44,511 nt of DNA. Origin: JADJQU01 sp035490315. GTDB taxonomy: Bacteria > Planctomycetota > UBA1135 > GCA-002686595. A program made the translations under genes and the position numbers. Location: the NCBI GenBank assembly GCA_035490315.1, contig DATHET010000232.1:1-44511 (forward strand), read 5' to 3'. The notes under the pieces are model-generated. The model did not search any database. It was not told the DNA's origin and saw only the letters and a list, made by a program, of their open reading frames with translations. Positions 15,297 through 24,303 of this stretch are shown here, piece by piece. Each line of letters opens with the position of its first letter. Position 1 is the first letter of the stretch.

Positions 15297-15976
15297 CGCG
15301 CCAGGAAACCATTCTCGTCGTCGAGGACGAAGCCTCGATGCTCGCGGGCCTCGAGTACGCCCTGGCGAAGGAGGGCTACCTCGTGCATAGCGCATCCGAC
15401 GGAGACAGCGCACTGTCGGCTGCGCGGAAGTCCTTGCCGGACTTGATCCTGCTCGACGTCATGCTGCCCAGGCGATCGGGCTTCGACGTGTTGCGCGCCC
15501 TGCGCAAGGAAGGCCGCAACGTGCCGGTGATCCTGCTGACCGCGAAGGGGCAGGAGCTCGACAAGGTCCACGGCTTCGACCTCGGCGCCGACGACTACGT
15601 GACCAAGCCTTTCAGCCTGGCCGAGCTGCTCGCGCGCATTCGCGCGAGGTTGCGCTCACGCACGAGCGACGCACCGGATGCCTTCGACCTGTCGGATGCG
15701 CGCGTCGACTTGAAGCGCATGCGCATCGAGCACGGCGCGCAGTCGCATGAACTTTCGCTGCGCGAAGTCGACATGCTCAAGCTGCTCTGGCAGGAGCGCG
15801 GCAAGGCCGTGTCGCGCGAGCGATTCCTGACCGACGTGTGGGGCCACGAGCGCTTTCCTTCGACGCGCACCGTCGACCAGCACATGGTCAAGCTGCGCCA
15901 GAAGATCGAGCTCGATCCGGCGGATCCGAAGCACCTGTTGACAGCGTTTGGCGTCGGCTATCGGCTCGAGATCTGA
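15293..15976 (+). CDS. OmpR/PhoB-family response regulator
   Basis: 227 aa starting at a GTG inside the GTGA overlap with the kinase gene. The receiver domain has the acidic pair at Glu11/Asp12 (VVEDEAS), phospho-acceptor Asp55 (ILLDVMLPR) and the conserved Lys in DDYVTKPFS. The C-terminal winged helix (about residues 125-227) has ELSLREVDMLKLL and STRTVDQHMVKLRQKIE, typical of OmpR/PhoB DNA-binding domains. Partner of the upstream kinase. TTTGACA direct repeats begin 15 bases after its stop and may be its binding site. Confidence 0.94.
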   Translation: MTRQETILVVEDEASMLAGLEYALAKEGYLVHSASDGDSALSAARKSLPDLILLDVMLPRRSGFDVLRALRKEGRNVPVILLTAKGQELDKVHGFDLGADDYVTKPFSLAELLARIRARLRSRTSDAPDAFDLSDARVDLKRMRIEHGAQSHELSLREVDMLKLLWQERGKAVSRERFLTDVWGHERFPSTRTVDQHMVKLRQKIELDPADPKHLLTAFGVGYRLEI

Positions 15977-15990
15977 GCCCCGCCGGTCGG

Positions 15991-16029
15991 TTTGACAACT
16001 TTTGACAGGTGCGGCGCGCGGGCGTGACA
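15991..16029 (+). promoter_or_regulatory. TGACA direct repeats, candidate response-regulator box
   Basis: TTTGACAACT (15991-16000) and TTTGACAGGT (16001-16010) are tandem 10-bp repeats; a third TGACA lies at 16025-16029. PhoB boxes consist of TGTCA (complement TGACA) units spaced by about one helical turn, and an OmpR/PhoB-type regulator gene ends 15 bases upstream. It is likely to control the HEAT protein gene that follows. Confidence 0.55.
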
Positions 16030-16091
16030 AGTTCGCGCGCTCGCTGTCGTCCCATGGCGGTCCGATGGTCTTCTCCTTCCTCGAACCAACC

Positions 16092-18368
16092 ATGCGCCTC
16101 GCCATGAAACGCACCAGTTTTCTCGCAGCTCTTCTCCTCGTCTTGTCGGGTTTCGCAGTCGCTCAAGACAAGCAGCCCGCGCCCACTGCGGCTTCGCTGA
16201 TCGAGCAGGGCAAGTTCGCGGAGGAACAGCGCGACTTCGTGCAGGCGGAAACGATCTACGCCCTGGCCGCGCAGGCGGCGTTGACGGCCCAGAATCCTGA
16301 GCTCGCTAGCCAGGCGAAGGACGCGCTCGGGCGCGTCAAATTGCGCATCGCCGGAATCGCCGCGACTCCGCAATCGGAGGACGACCCGATGATCTGTCGC
16401 CTGGCGGAGCGCCTGGATTCGATCTGGCACTATGACGAGAAAACCGCGCGTCCAGCCCTGGAAGCTGCGTACAGGGACGTCGCCTTGTTCGGTGCGATCG
16501 CGGTGCCCTGGCTGGAGAAGGCGATCCAGGCGCCCTACACCCTGTGCCGTTACCAACTTCGCTCCGATCCGCCGCGCTACATCCGCGCTCTCGCGCTGAT
16601 GACCGGGCCAGAAGGCAGCGCCGCGCTCGAGCGACAGCTGACGTCCAACGATCCGATCGCACGCCGCGCCGTCGCGCAATACTCGGATCCCGTGCGCCAC
16701 CGCGCGATCCTGCTGCGCGCGCTCAAGGATCCGGCCCAAGCAGTGCGCGAACAGGCGATCCAGACGCTGTCGAATAGTTTCGACGCCGATCTCTTCGATG
16801 CGATGCTCGCTGCGGGTCGAGAGGGGAGCGGCTCCGCCCTGGATTGGATCGGCATGATGCGTCCCGCGCAACTGCTTCAAGATGCAGCGAACCCGGCCCT
16901 GTCCGCTGGGGTTCGCAGCCGGGCCTTGGCACAACTGGGGGCAGTAGGATCATTCCGACCCGACGTGGGCGCGATCGACAGCTTGCTTTCTCTTGCCCGT
17001 CCACCGCAAACGGATTCGGTGCGAACCATGGCGATGAGTACGCTCGCAGCAGGCGCGGTGGAACGCTGGAAGCCCCTCGATCAGGATGTCGCGCGGCACA
17101 TCGAAGACGTGATCCTTCCGGCGCTGGATTCGTATCCGCGCCCGGAGGCGTTGCAGGTACTCATGGCTGTCGGCGGAGCACGCTCGCTCGTCGCCATCGT
17201 CGAGAAGGTCATGTTCGACGACACAGGTGAAGAACTCGGCGCCATCTCTCGAATTCTCGCGCGTTCCACTTCCGCGGATTTTCTCGCCGTCGTTGCCGGA
17301 TTCGCCAAGGCCCCAGCGCCGATCCGAAACATTCAAAACAACGCCACGGCCGATCAGGTGCACCAGATGCTGCGAGCCTGGCTCGAGACCATGGTCATGC
17401 AAGACATCTCCTCGGCCGACATCGCGCGCGGCGCCACCCTCTTGGATTCCGGCTCGAAGCGCCTCTACGTCGAACGCGTCGTCGTGCCGTGGATCCAGGC
17501 GAAAATGGCGTCGGGCAGTTCGTCTGCCAAGCTTCCTGCGATCGACCCAAGCTTCGTGAAGCTGCTGCGCGAGATCGCAGCGGATGGCTTTCAAGGCTAC
17601 ATGTCAGCGGCTGCAATGGGATTTGGCGCAACCGGAGATCCGAAGGTGCTCCCGGACCTCCTGGCTCTGGTGAACGAGGGAGGAATCGACAACTATCTTC
17701 CGCTGGCGGTCAAGCGCATCACGGCCGACGACCCGGCGCGCATCCGCACCCTGCTCGAGCTGATGCTCGCCAACAAGTCGATCACGGCACAGCGATTCAG
17801 CGAGACCTTCCGCATGATGGTCGGCACGCGCCAGCCGGCCGAGCTGCTCGCGCTGGTGAACTCTTTGTGGAGCAAGGCCAACGCCGACAGGCTGATGGCC
17901 TTCGTCGCGGGTTGCGTGCCCGGGCCGGAAGGCAGCGCGTTCCTGCTGGCTCACTACGCCGAGCTCGATCCCGCCGCTTCGGATACGCGCGTCAGCATGA
18001 TCGTGCGTTTCGGCACGGAGCTCTACGAGCCCGCGACGGAAGTGATCGGGGCCGCGCTGCGCGATCCGAACCGCGATGTGCGGCAGCGCGCGCAAGGCGT
18101 CTTCGAGAGTTTCAAGCAGCAGCAGCAGATCGTCGACGGCTTCAACGACTGGATGAAGACCGACAAGCAGAGCAAGCAGACGGTGACCGAGCTGATGCAG
18201 CTCCTCGAGAGCTCCAATCCGGACGTCGTGATCGGCGCCGTCAAGGCTCTCGCCGCGATGAAGGCACGGTCGAGCTACCCGAAGCTGGTCGGGCTGCTCG
18301 AGAAACACAAGGGAGACGAAGCGGTCAAGACGGCCGTGATGGCGGCGATCGATCAGCTGGCGCAGTGA
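16092..18368 (+). CDS. Secreted HEAT-repeat protein
   Basis: 758 aa from ATG 16092; ATG 16104 is an equally good start and both lead into a signal peptide (TSFLAALLLVLSGFAVAQ). A tetratricopeptide-like stretch (residues 30-80, EQRDFVQAETIYALAAQAAL) is followed by many HEAT/armadillo-type helical repeats (ALMTGPEGSAALERQL, ALLKDPAQAVREQAIQTL-like units) to the end. No enzymatic motif is visible; such solenoids are binding scaffolds. The gene lies just downstream of the two-component pair and its putative binding repeats, so it may be a regulated output. Gap to the peptidase gene: 39 bases. Confidence 0.75.
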   Translation: MRLAMKRTSFLAALLLVLSGFAVAQDKQPAPTAASLIEQGKFAEEQRDFVQAETIYALAAQAALTAQNPELASQAKDALGRVKLRIAGIAATPQSEDDPMICRLAERLDSIWHYDEKTARPALEAAYRDVALFGAIAVPWLEKAIQAPYTLCRYQLRSDPPRYIRALALMTGPEGSAALERQLTSNDPIARRAVAQYSDPVRHRAILLRALKDPAQAVREQAIQTLSNSFDADLFDAMLAAGREGSGSALDWIGMMRPAQLLQDAANPALSAGVRSRALAQLGAVGSFRPDVGAIDSLLSLARPPQTDSVRTMAMSTLAAGAVERWKPLDQDVARHIEDVILPALDSYPRPEALQVLMAVGGARSLVAIVEKVMFDDTGEELGAISRILARSTSADFLAVVAGFAKAPAPIRNIQNNATADQVHQMLRAWLETMVMQDISSADIARGATLLDSGSKRLYVERVVVPWIQAKMASGSSSAKLPAIDPSFVKLLREIAADGFQGYMSAAAMGFGATGDPKVLPDLLALVNEGGIDNYLPLAVKRITADDPARIRTLLELMLANKSITAQRFSETFRMMVGTRQPAELLALVNSLWSKANADRLMAFVAGCVPGPEGSAFLLAHYAELDPAASDTRVSMIVRFGTELYEPATEVIGAALRDPNRDVRQRAQGVFESFKQQQQIVDGFNDWMKTDKQSKQTVTELMQLLESSNPDVVIGAVKALAAMKARSSYPKLVGLLEKHKGDEAVKTAVMAAIDQLAQ

Positions 18369-18407
18369 TTGCGTGCGCGGCCGGACTGCGTACCGTAGTT
18401 TGGCCCC

Positions 18408-20294
18408 ATGCGCATCGCCGTCGCCAGTCTCCTGATCCTGCTCGCCGCCTGCTCGAGCGAGTCCTCCTCGATGAAATCATCGCTCGCTCCGATCCCGGAT
18501 TCCGTTCCCGCCGCTGAACTGATCGACGTCCACTCCTACGCGCGGCCGCTCGAAGCCCGCACGACGAGCATCGAGCTGGATTGGGACGTCGATTTCGAGA
18601 AGCGCGAGATTCGCGGGAACGCGAAGCTCGCTCTGCACCTTGCGCCCGGTGCGACGCGCTGCGTGCTCGACACGCGCGATCTCGCGATCGAAGCGGTCAC
18701 CGACGTCGCGGGGCGTGCGCTCGCCTTCCGCGTCGGCGAGCGCGACGCAGTGTTCGGCTCGCCCTTGACCGTGGAGCTGGGAAGCGGCGTCGAAGCGATC
18801 GTCGTTCACTATCGCACCACGGCCGCTGGCTCCGGCCTGCAATGGCTCGAGCCGGCGCAGACCGCGGGCAAGCGCTCGCCCTACCTCTTCAGCCAGGCCC
18901 AGGCGATCCACGCGCGCACCTTCATTCCTTGCCAGGATTCGCCCGGCGTGCGCGTCACCTACAAGGCGACGGTGCGCGTCTCCAACGGCCTGGTCGCCGT
19001 CATGTCGGCCGAGAACCGTTCGCGCAAGGAAGAGCGCGGCGTGTTCCGCTTCGAGATGACGCGGGCGATTCCTTCGTACTTGATCGCGATCGCGGTGGGG
19101 GAGCTCGAGTTCCGGCCGATCGGAAAGCGCACCGGCGTCTGGTCGGAGCCCTCGGTCGTCGCCGGGGCCGCGCGCGAGTTCTCTGATCTAGAGAACATGG
19201 TCGACGCGGTCGAGGCGATGTTCGGGCCTTATCGCTGGGGTCGCTACGACGTGCTCGTCCTGCCGCCGAGCTTCCCCTTTGGCGGCATGGAGAATCCGTG
19301 CATGACCTTCGCCACTCCCACCTTGCTCGCGGGCGACAAGTCGCTGGTCAACGTGATCGCGCACGAGCTCGCCCATTCGTGGTCGGGCAACCTCGTCACC
19401 AACGCGACCTGGCGCGATTTCTGGCTCAACGAAGGCTTCACCGTCTATCTGGAGCGGCGCATCGTCGAGCGCCTCTACGGCCAGCGCGCCGCGACCCAGG
19501 CCTCGCTGCTCGGCCGCGAGGATCTCGCGCAGACCTTGTCGAAGCTGCCCGCGGCCGACACGCGGCTCTTCATCGATCTCGCCGGCCGCGATCCCGACGA
19601 TGGATTGACCGACGTCGCGTACGAGAAGGGTTGTCTGTTCCTCACCCGGCTCGAGCGCGCGGTCGGTCGCGCGAAGTTCGATCCCTTCCTGCGCGCCTGG
19701 TTCGACGAGCACGCCTTCCAGCCGGTGACCACGGGACAGTTCAAGCGCTTCATCATCGCGCGCCTGTTCGGCGGCGACGCGGCGGCGGCTGGCGCGCTCG
19801 AGCTCGATGACTGGATCGACGGCGAGGGTCTGCGCGGCGATGCGCCCGAGTTCGACGTCGACGTGTTCGCGCAACCGACGGCGGCGGCGCAGGCGTATCG
19901 GACCGGCGAACTGAAGACGGCGATCTCGGGTGCCGCGAGCTGGAACACCGCGGAGTGGCTGCATTTCCTGCAGCAGCTTCCCGCGACGATGACGCTCACG
20001 AATCTGTCGCACCTCGACGAGCTCTACAAGTTCACGCGCAGCACGAACGCGGAAATCGCGGCGCAATGGCTGGAGATCGCGGTGCGTGCGAAGTATGAGC
20101 CGGCTTATCCGCGCCTCGAGGAATTCCTGGTCGGCATCGGCCGGCGGAAATTCTTGAAGCCGCTGTACACCGAGCTCGTGAAGACTCCGGAGGGGCTCGC
20201 GCGCGCCCAGGCGATCTACGCCAAGGCGCGGCCGGGCTACCACCCGATCGCACAGGCGACGATCGACAAGCTCCTGGCTGACGCATCGCGGTGA
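18408..20294 (+). CDS. M1-family zinc aminopeptidase lipoprotein (leukotriene A4 hydrolase-like)
   Basis: 628 aa. The lipobox LLAAC places the lipidated Cys at 15, so the enzyme is probably membrane-tethered in the periplasm or outer membrane. It contains the M1 exopeptidase motif GGMEN, the zinc site HELAHSWSGN with His319 and His323, and the third ligand Glu342 in NEGF, in the order typical of M1 enzymes. The C-terminal helical domain (about 480-628) resembles that of LTA4-hydrolase-type members (YTELVKTPEGLARAQAIY). It cleaves N-terminal residues from peptides, presumably for nutrition. Its stop overlaps the start of the transporter gene by four bases. Confidence 0.93.
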   Translation: MRIAVASLLILLAACSSESSSMKSSLAPIPDSVPAAELIDVHSYARPLEARTTSIELDWDVDFEKREIRGNAKLALHLAPGATRCVLDTRDLAIEAVTDVAGRALAFRVGERDAVFGSPLTVELGSGVEAIVVHYRTTAAGSGLQWLEPAQTAGKRSPYLFSQAQAIHARTFIPCQDSPGVRVTYKATVRVSNGLVAVMSAENRSRKEERGVFRFEMTRAIPSYLIAIAVGELEFRPIGKRTGVWSEPSVVAGAAREFSDLENMVDAVEAMFGPYRWGRYDVLVLPPSFPFGGMENPCMTFATPTLLAGDKSLVNVIAHELAHSWSGNLVTNATWRDFWLNEGFTVYLERRIVERLYGQRAATQASLLGREDLAQTLSKLPAADTRLFIDLAGRDPDDGLTDVAYEKGCLFLTRLERAVGRAKFDPFLRAWFDEHAFQPVTTGQFKRFIIARLFGGDAAAAGALELDDWIDGEGLRGDAPEFDVDVFAQPTAAAQAYRTGELKTAISGAASWNTAEWLHFLQQLPATMTLTNLSHLDELYKFTRSTNAEIAAQWLEIAVRAKYEPAYPRLEEFLVGIGRRKFLKPLYTELVKTPEGLARAQAIYAKARPGYHPIAQATIDKLLADASR

Positions 20295-21475
20295 GCGAGA
20301 GCCTGGAACCCCGGGCGCGGCCGCGGTTCCGTCTTCCGGCGACGGTGGTCGCGCTCAGCGTGGCGAGCTTCTTCAACGACTTCGGGTCGGAGATGAGCTT
20401 TCCTCTCCTGCCGCTCTTCCTGGTTTCGCTCGGAGCGAGCCCGACTTACCTGGGCATCCTCGAAGGAGTCGCCGACGCGACCGCGAGCCTGTTCAAGGTG
20501 ATCGCCGGTTATCTCGCCGACCGGCTCGAGCGCTCGAAGCCGCTGGTGATGTTCGGTTACGGCCTGCCGTGCGGTGTCCGGCCGCTGCTCGCCTTGGCGA
20601 CGGCGCCTTTCCACGTGTTCGGGATCCGCGTCATCGACCGAGTCGGGAAGGGATTGCGAACGGCGCCGCGCGATTCGTTGATCGCCGCGTCGGTGCCCGG
20701 CGAGGAGGCGGGTCGCGCGTTCGGATTCCACCGTGCGATGGATCACGCGGGATCCGTGTTCGGCCCGCTGTGCGCCGCTGCGATGCTCGCGATGGGCTGC
20801 TCGTTCCGGCAGGTCTTTCTCGCGGCGCTGGTTCCGAGCTTGGTTTCGCTGGTCGCGGTCGGCGCGGTTCGCGAGGGCGCACGAACACCGGTGCGCAGCG
20901 CGGAGGAGACACCGGTTGCGACGCCCGGGCGCCAGACGCGCGCCTTCCGAAGCTATCTCTGGATCATCGTGCTGTTCTCCCTGGCCAATTCTTCCGACGC
21001 ATTCCTGCTCTTGCGCGCCAGGGAGATCGGAGTGTCCGACACCTCGGTGCCGCTGCTGTGGACCGTGCTCAACGTGTCGCGGATGGTCTGCACCTTCTAT
21101 GGCGGACGGCTGGCCGATCGCTTCCCGCGCGCAGGGCTGGTGGCCACGGGCTGGTTCGTCTTCGCCCTCTGCTACCTCGGATTGAGCTTCGCGGACGAAG
21201 CCTGGCACCTGTGGGCCCTGTTCGTCGTCTACGGCCTGCACACCGGCATCTGCGAGCCAGCCGAGCGCGCCCTGGTCCGCGACCTCGCCGCCGAGTCCAT
21301 TCGCGGCCGCGCTTTCGGTCTGTTCCACGGCGTCGTCGGTGCCTGCGCCATCCCCGCGGGCCTGACGACCGGTTGGCTGTGGGAAGCCTTTGGTGCTCCA
21401 ACGGCCTTCACTGTCTCGGCCGCCCTTGCGGTGATCGCTGCCATCTCACTCTTGCTCTGGGAACGGAGTCGGTAG
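20291..21475 (+). CDS. MFS transporter
   Basis: 394 aa with GTG start in the GTGA overlap with the aminopeptidase gene. About 12 hydrophobic helices; the loop 2-3 motif is GYLADRLERSKPL, and the segment RVGKGLRTAPRDSLIA is characteristic of a bacterial MFS subgroup often annotated only as MFS transporter. The substrate is not deducible; coupling to a peptidase suggests uptake or efflux of amino acids or peptides, but this is weak. Palindrome element 2 begins 11 bases after the stop. Confidence 0.88.
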   Translation: MSESLEPRARPRFRLPATVVALSVASFFNDFGSEMSFPLLPLFLVSLGASPTYLGILEGVADATASLFKVIAGYLADRLERSKPLVMFGYGLPCGVRPLLALATAPFHVFGIRVIDRVGKGLRTAPRDSLIAASVPGEEAGRAFGFHRAMDHAGSVFGPLCAAAMLAMGCSFRQVFLAALVPSLVSLVAVGAVREGARTPVRSAEETPVATPGRQTRAFRSYLWIIVLFSLANSSDAFLLLRAREIGVSDTSVPLLWTVLNVSRMVCTFYGGRLADRFPRAGLVATGWFVFALCYLGLSFADEAWHLWALFVVYGLHTGICEPAERALVRDLAAESIRGRAFGLFHGVVGACAIPAGLTTGWLWEAFGAPTAFTVSAALAVIAAISLLLWERSR

Positions 21476-21485
21476 GTCATCTCCA

Positions 21486-21593
21486 GTACGGAGCCAGGTG
21501 AATTCGTCCGGAGTCGTGATGGCGTCCCGCGCACCGCGAAAGCGGTGCGCGGGATGCCATCACGACTCCGGACGAATTCACCTGGCTCCGTAC
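21486..21593 (+). repeat. 108-bp near-perfect palindrome with GAAA loop (element 2)
   Basis: Arms 21486-21537 and 21542-21593 (52 bp each) pair around a GAAA tetraloop (21538-21541). The single non-Watson-Crick pair is a G-T, again a wobble in plus-strand RNA. The outer blocks TACGGAG and CAGGTGAATTCGTCCG and the following AGTCGTG match element 1 (315-418); inner bases differ with compensation in the opposite arm. It lies between the convergent MFS and HrpB genes, touching neither coding region. Confidence 0.93.
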
Positions 21594-21631
21594 CGACACC
21601 GTGTAACGGTCAAGTTCAGGATGGTGGTGGT

Positions 21632-24172
21632 TTACCGGGTACGTCTTGCCCGCGATGTCGGGGGCGCGGTCCAAGGGTCTTCGGGCCAGGAGTGTTTGGG
21701 GTAGCGGGCGCGGAGGTCTTTGCGGACTTGCTGGTAGGTCGTGTTCCAGAAGCTCGAGAGGTCGCTGGTGACCTGCACGACTTGATGGTTGGGGGCGAGC
21801 AGGTGCAGCAGGACGTTCACGCGGCCGGCGGCGACGGTCGGCGTGGCGGCGAGGCCGAACAACTCCTGCAGGCGCACGGCGAGCACCGGCGGCTTGCCCG
21901 GCGTGTAATCCAAGCGGCGGTTCGATCCGGCGGGAGTGGTCAGGGAATCCGGTGCGTGGTGATCGAGGGCCGAGCGCTGCCGAGCATCGAGCTGCGCGAG
22001 CACGACCTCGTGGAAAGGCAAGGCTCGCAGCTGGGCTAGGGAGATGACGCCGCCGCACCAGGGCTCGAGCAGGCTCACCAGGCGCGCCGCATCGAGCTTC
22101 GGCAGGTCCAGCTCGGGCATCCAATGGGCGAGGGAGCTGATCCGCGCCATCAAGCGCTCGACGCCTTCGCTGAAGGCCAGCGCGCGCACGGGATCGCGCG
22201 CGGCGATTTCCAGCACGCGCTTCGCGGCTTCGTCGCGGTCGATCTCGGAGACCTCGACCTCGTCGAGCACGATGTCCTCGAACATCGTCCGCCGCGTTGC
22301 GACCACGCGTTCGCGCGTCTCGTCCCAGGTCGTCGCATTTTCCACGCGCAGCGCGCCGCCGGCGACTTCGGCGAGCCACTCGCGCCGGATCGCGCTGGCC
22401 TGGCGCACGCGCGCGCGCAGGAATTCGCCGCGCAGACCGAGGTCGGCTTCGAGCACCACGAACAAGGGCTCGTCGTGCAGGACGCTCGCTTCGTCGAGGA
22501 CGATCCCCGTTCCGCCGAGCATGCGACCCTCGCGCGCGCCGATTGCATTGAGGCGCGCCACGCGGTCAGGGAAGGCGTTGAAAATGATCCAGAGCAGAGT
22601 TTCCTCGTCCGCGTGCTCGGCGGGAGCGACGTCGGCGAAGGCGCGCTGCGCGGATCGCTCGAGCTGCTGCTGCACGCGCTCGACGTTGCGCAGGACATTG
22701 CGATCGAGCTCGAGGCCGGCCGCGTGCTCGTGGCCGTTGATCAAGTCCACGCGCGCGAGCAGATCGCTGGGGCCGCTCGAGAGTCGCGCGTTGTGCTCGC
22801 GCGCTCGGCGCACGACGTCGCGCTCGCCGAGCAGCGCGGCGAAGAGCGCAGCCTCGCGCAAGGCTCCAGAGGCCGCTCCCGCCTGCAGCATCCGTGCGAG
22901 CCGCGGGTGCGCCGGAATCCGCGCCAGCTCGATGCCCGCGGCCGTCGCGGCGAATGTTTTCGGATCGATCGCGCCCAGGCGCACGAGGAGTTGCTCGGCG
23001 CGCGCGAGGGCGCTGGCTTCGGGCGCTTCGAACCACGAAAAGTGCGCGAGATCGCGCTCGCCCCACACGTGCAGCTCGAGCGCGGCGCCGGCGAGATCGA
23101 CACGGCGAATCTCGGGAAGCTCGTGCTCGCGCCGCTGCAGGTCCGCCGCCGCGCTCCACATCCGGTAGACGCGGCCGGGCCCGAGCCTTCCCGCGCGACC
23201 GGCGCGCTGCGCGGCGGAAGCGCGGCTGATCGCGACCAGCTCGAGCCGATCGATGCCTCGGCCCGGATCGTGCGAAGCGAGGCGCGCCAGGCCGCTGTCG
23301 ACCACCGCGCGCACGCCGGGCACGGTCAAGGAGGTCTCCGCCACGTTCGTCGCCAGGATCACCTTGCGCTGGCGCGAAGGCGCGAGGGCCAGGTCCTGCT
23401 CCTCGTGACTCAGATCGCCGTACAAGCGCACGACCAGCCAATCCTGGGCGCGCGCGAGGGCCGCGAGCTCGGTCTGCGTGCGCAGGATCTCGCCGACGCC
23501 GGGCAGGAAGACCAGCGCGTCGCCCTCGCCTTCGCTCATCGCGCGCCGGACCGCCGCTGCCGTGCGCACGAAGAGCGGCCGGCTCTCGTCGACTTCGCAC
23601 GAGGTGATCGTCAGCGGAAACACCCGGCCGGCAACTTCGATCAGCGGCGCATCGCCCAGGAAACTCTGGACGGGCGCGGCATCGAGGGTCGCGGACATCA
23701 CGACAATTTTCAAATCCGGCCGCAGGCTTTTCTGCACTTGAGCGCACAGGGCGAGGGCGAGGTCCGCGTGCAGGCTGCGCTCGTGGAACTCGTCGAACAC
23801 GACCACCGCGACGCCTGACAAGGACGGATCCTGTTGCAGCTCGCGCGTCAGGATGCCTTCGGTGATCACGCGCACGCGCGTGCGCGCGCTGACCTTCGAA
23901 TCGAAGCGCACCTGGTAACCCGCGAAGCCGCCGACGGCGTCCCCGTGCTCCAGGGCGATGCGCATTGCCGCCGTTCGAGCCGCGATGCGCCGGGGCTGGA
24001 GCACGACCACCTGGTCGCGCAGGCCAGCGAGGCCGCGAGCGACAAGGCCTGCCGGCACGCGCGTCGTCTTGCCCGCGCCCGGCTCGGCGACCAGGACCAG
24101 GGCGGGATGGCGCCGCAGCTCCATCGCGATCGCGTCGAGGTGCTCGTCGATCGGCAGGGGAACCAGGGCCAT
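21632..24172 (-). CDS. hrpB: ATP-dependent helicase HrpB
   Basis: 846 aa from the ATG at 24172; the frame is open upstream, but MALVPLPIDEHLDAI is the typical family start. DEAH-type superfamily 2 helicase: Walker A AEPGAGKTTRVP, motif Ia LQPRRIAARTAAMR, DEFHERS (motif II), MSATLDAAPV (motif III), FLPGVGEI, TNVAETSLTVPGV, and motif VI QRAGRAGRLGPGRVYR. The C-terminal half carries the HrpB-specific region ending NTTYQQVRKDLRARYPKH, then WPEDPW. It is full length for the family. The cellular role of HrpB is poorly defined even in model bacteria. Divergent from the gene at 24304 with a 131-bp gap. Confidence 0.95.
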   Translation of the reverse strand: MALVPLPIDEHLDAIAMELRRHPALVLVAEPGAGKTTRVPAGLVARGLAGLRDQVVVLQPRRIAARTAAMRIALEHGDAVGGFAGYQVRFDSKVSARTRVRVITEGILTRELQQDPSLSGVAVVVFDEFHERSLHADLALALCAQVQKSLRPDLKIVVMSATLDAAPVQSFLGDAPLIEVAGRVFPLTITSCEVDESRPLFVRTAAAVRRAMSEGEGDALVFLPGVGEILRTQTELAALARAQDWLVVRLYGDLSHEEQDLALAPSRQRKVILATNVAETSLTVPGVRAVVDSGLARLASHDPGRGIDRLELVAISRASAAQRAGRAGRLGPGRVYRMWSAAADLQRREHELPEIRRVDLAGAALELHVWGERDLAHFSWFEAPEASALARAEQLLVRLGAIDPKTFAATAAGIELARIPAHPRLARMLQAGAASGALREAALFAALLGERDVVRRAREHNARLSSGPSDLLARVDLINGHEHAAGLELDRNVLRNVERVQQQLERSAQRAFADVAPAEHADEETLLWIIFNAFPDRVARLNAIGAREGRMLGGTGIVLDEASVLHDEPLFVVLEADLGLRGEFLRARVRQASAIRREWLAEVAGGALRVENATTWDETRERVVATRRTMFEDIVLDEVEVSEIDRDEAAKRVLEIAARDPVRALAFSEGVERLMARISSLAHWMPELDLPKLDAARLVSLLEPWCGGVISLAQLRALPFHEVVLAQLDARQRSALDHHAPDSLTTPAGSNRRLDYTPGKPPVLAVRLQELFGLAATPTVAAGRVNVLLHLLAPNHQVVQVTSDLSSFWNTTYQQVRKDLRARYPKHSWPEDPWTAPPTSRARRTR

Positions 24173-24303
24173 GGGCTCAAGGGTACGGCAGCCGCAGCGG
24201 CGAGTCGCGCGAGCCCGCTCGCTATGCTCGGCTTCCGCCAGCAAGCTCCGCTCGACCGACGTTGTGCCCGAAATCCTGCCGACGACTCGCGACGATTTTT
24301 CCT

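Noticed and set aside
15991..16007. TTGACA as a -35 promoter box
   Set aside because: No reasonable -10 at 16-18 bases from either copy; the exact 10-bp periodicity fits a regulator site better. A promoter role is not excluded.
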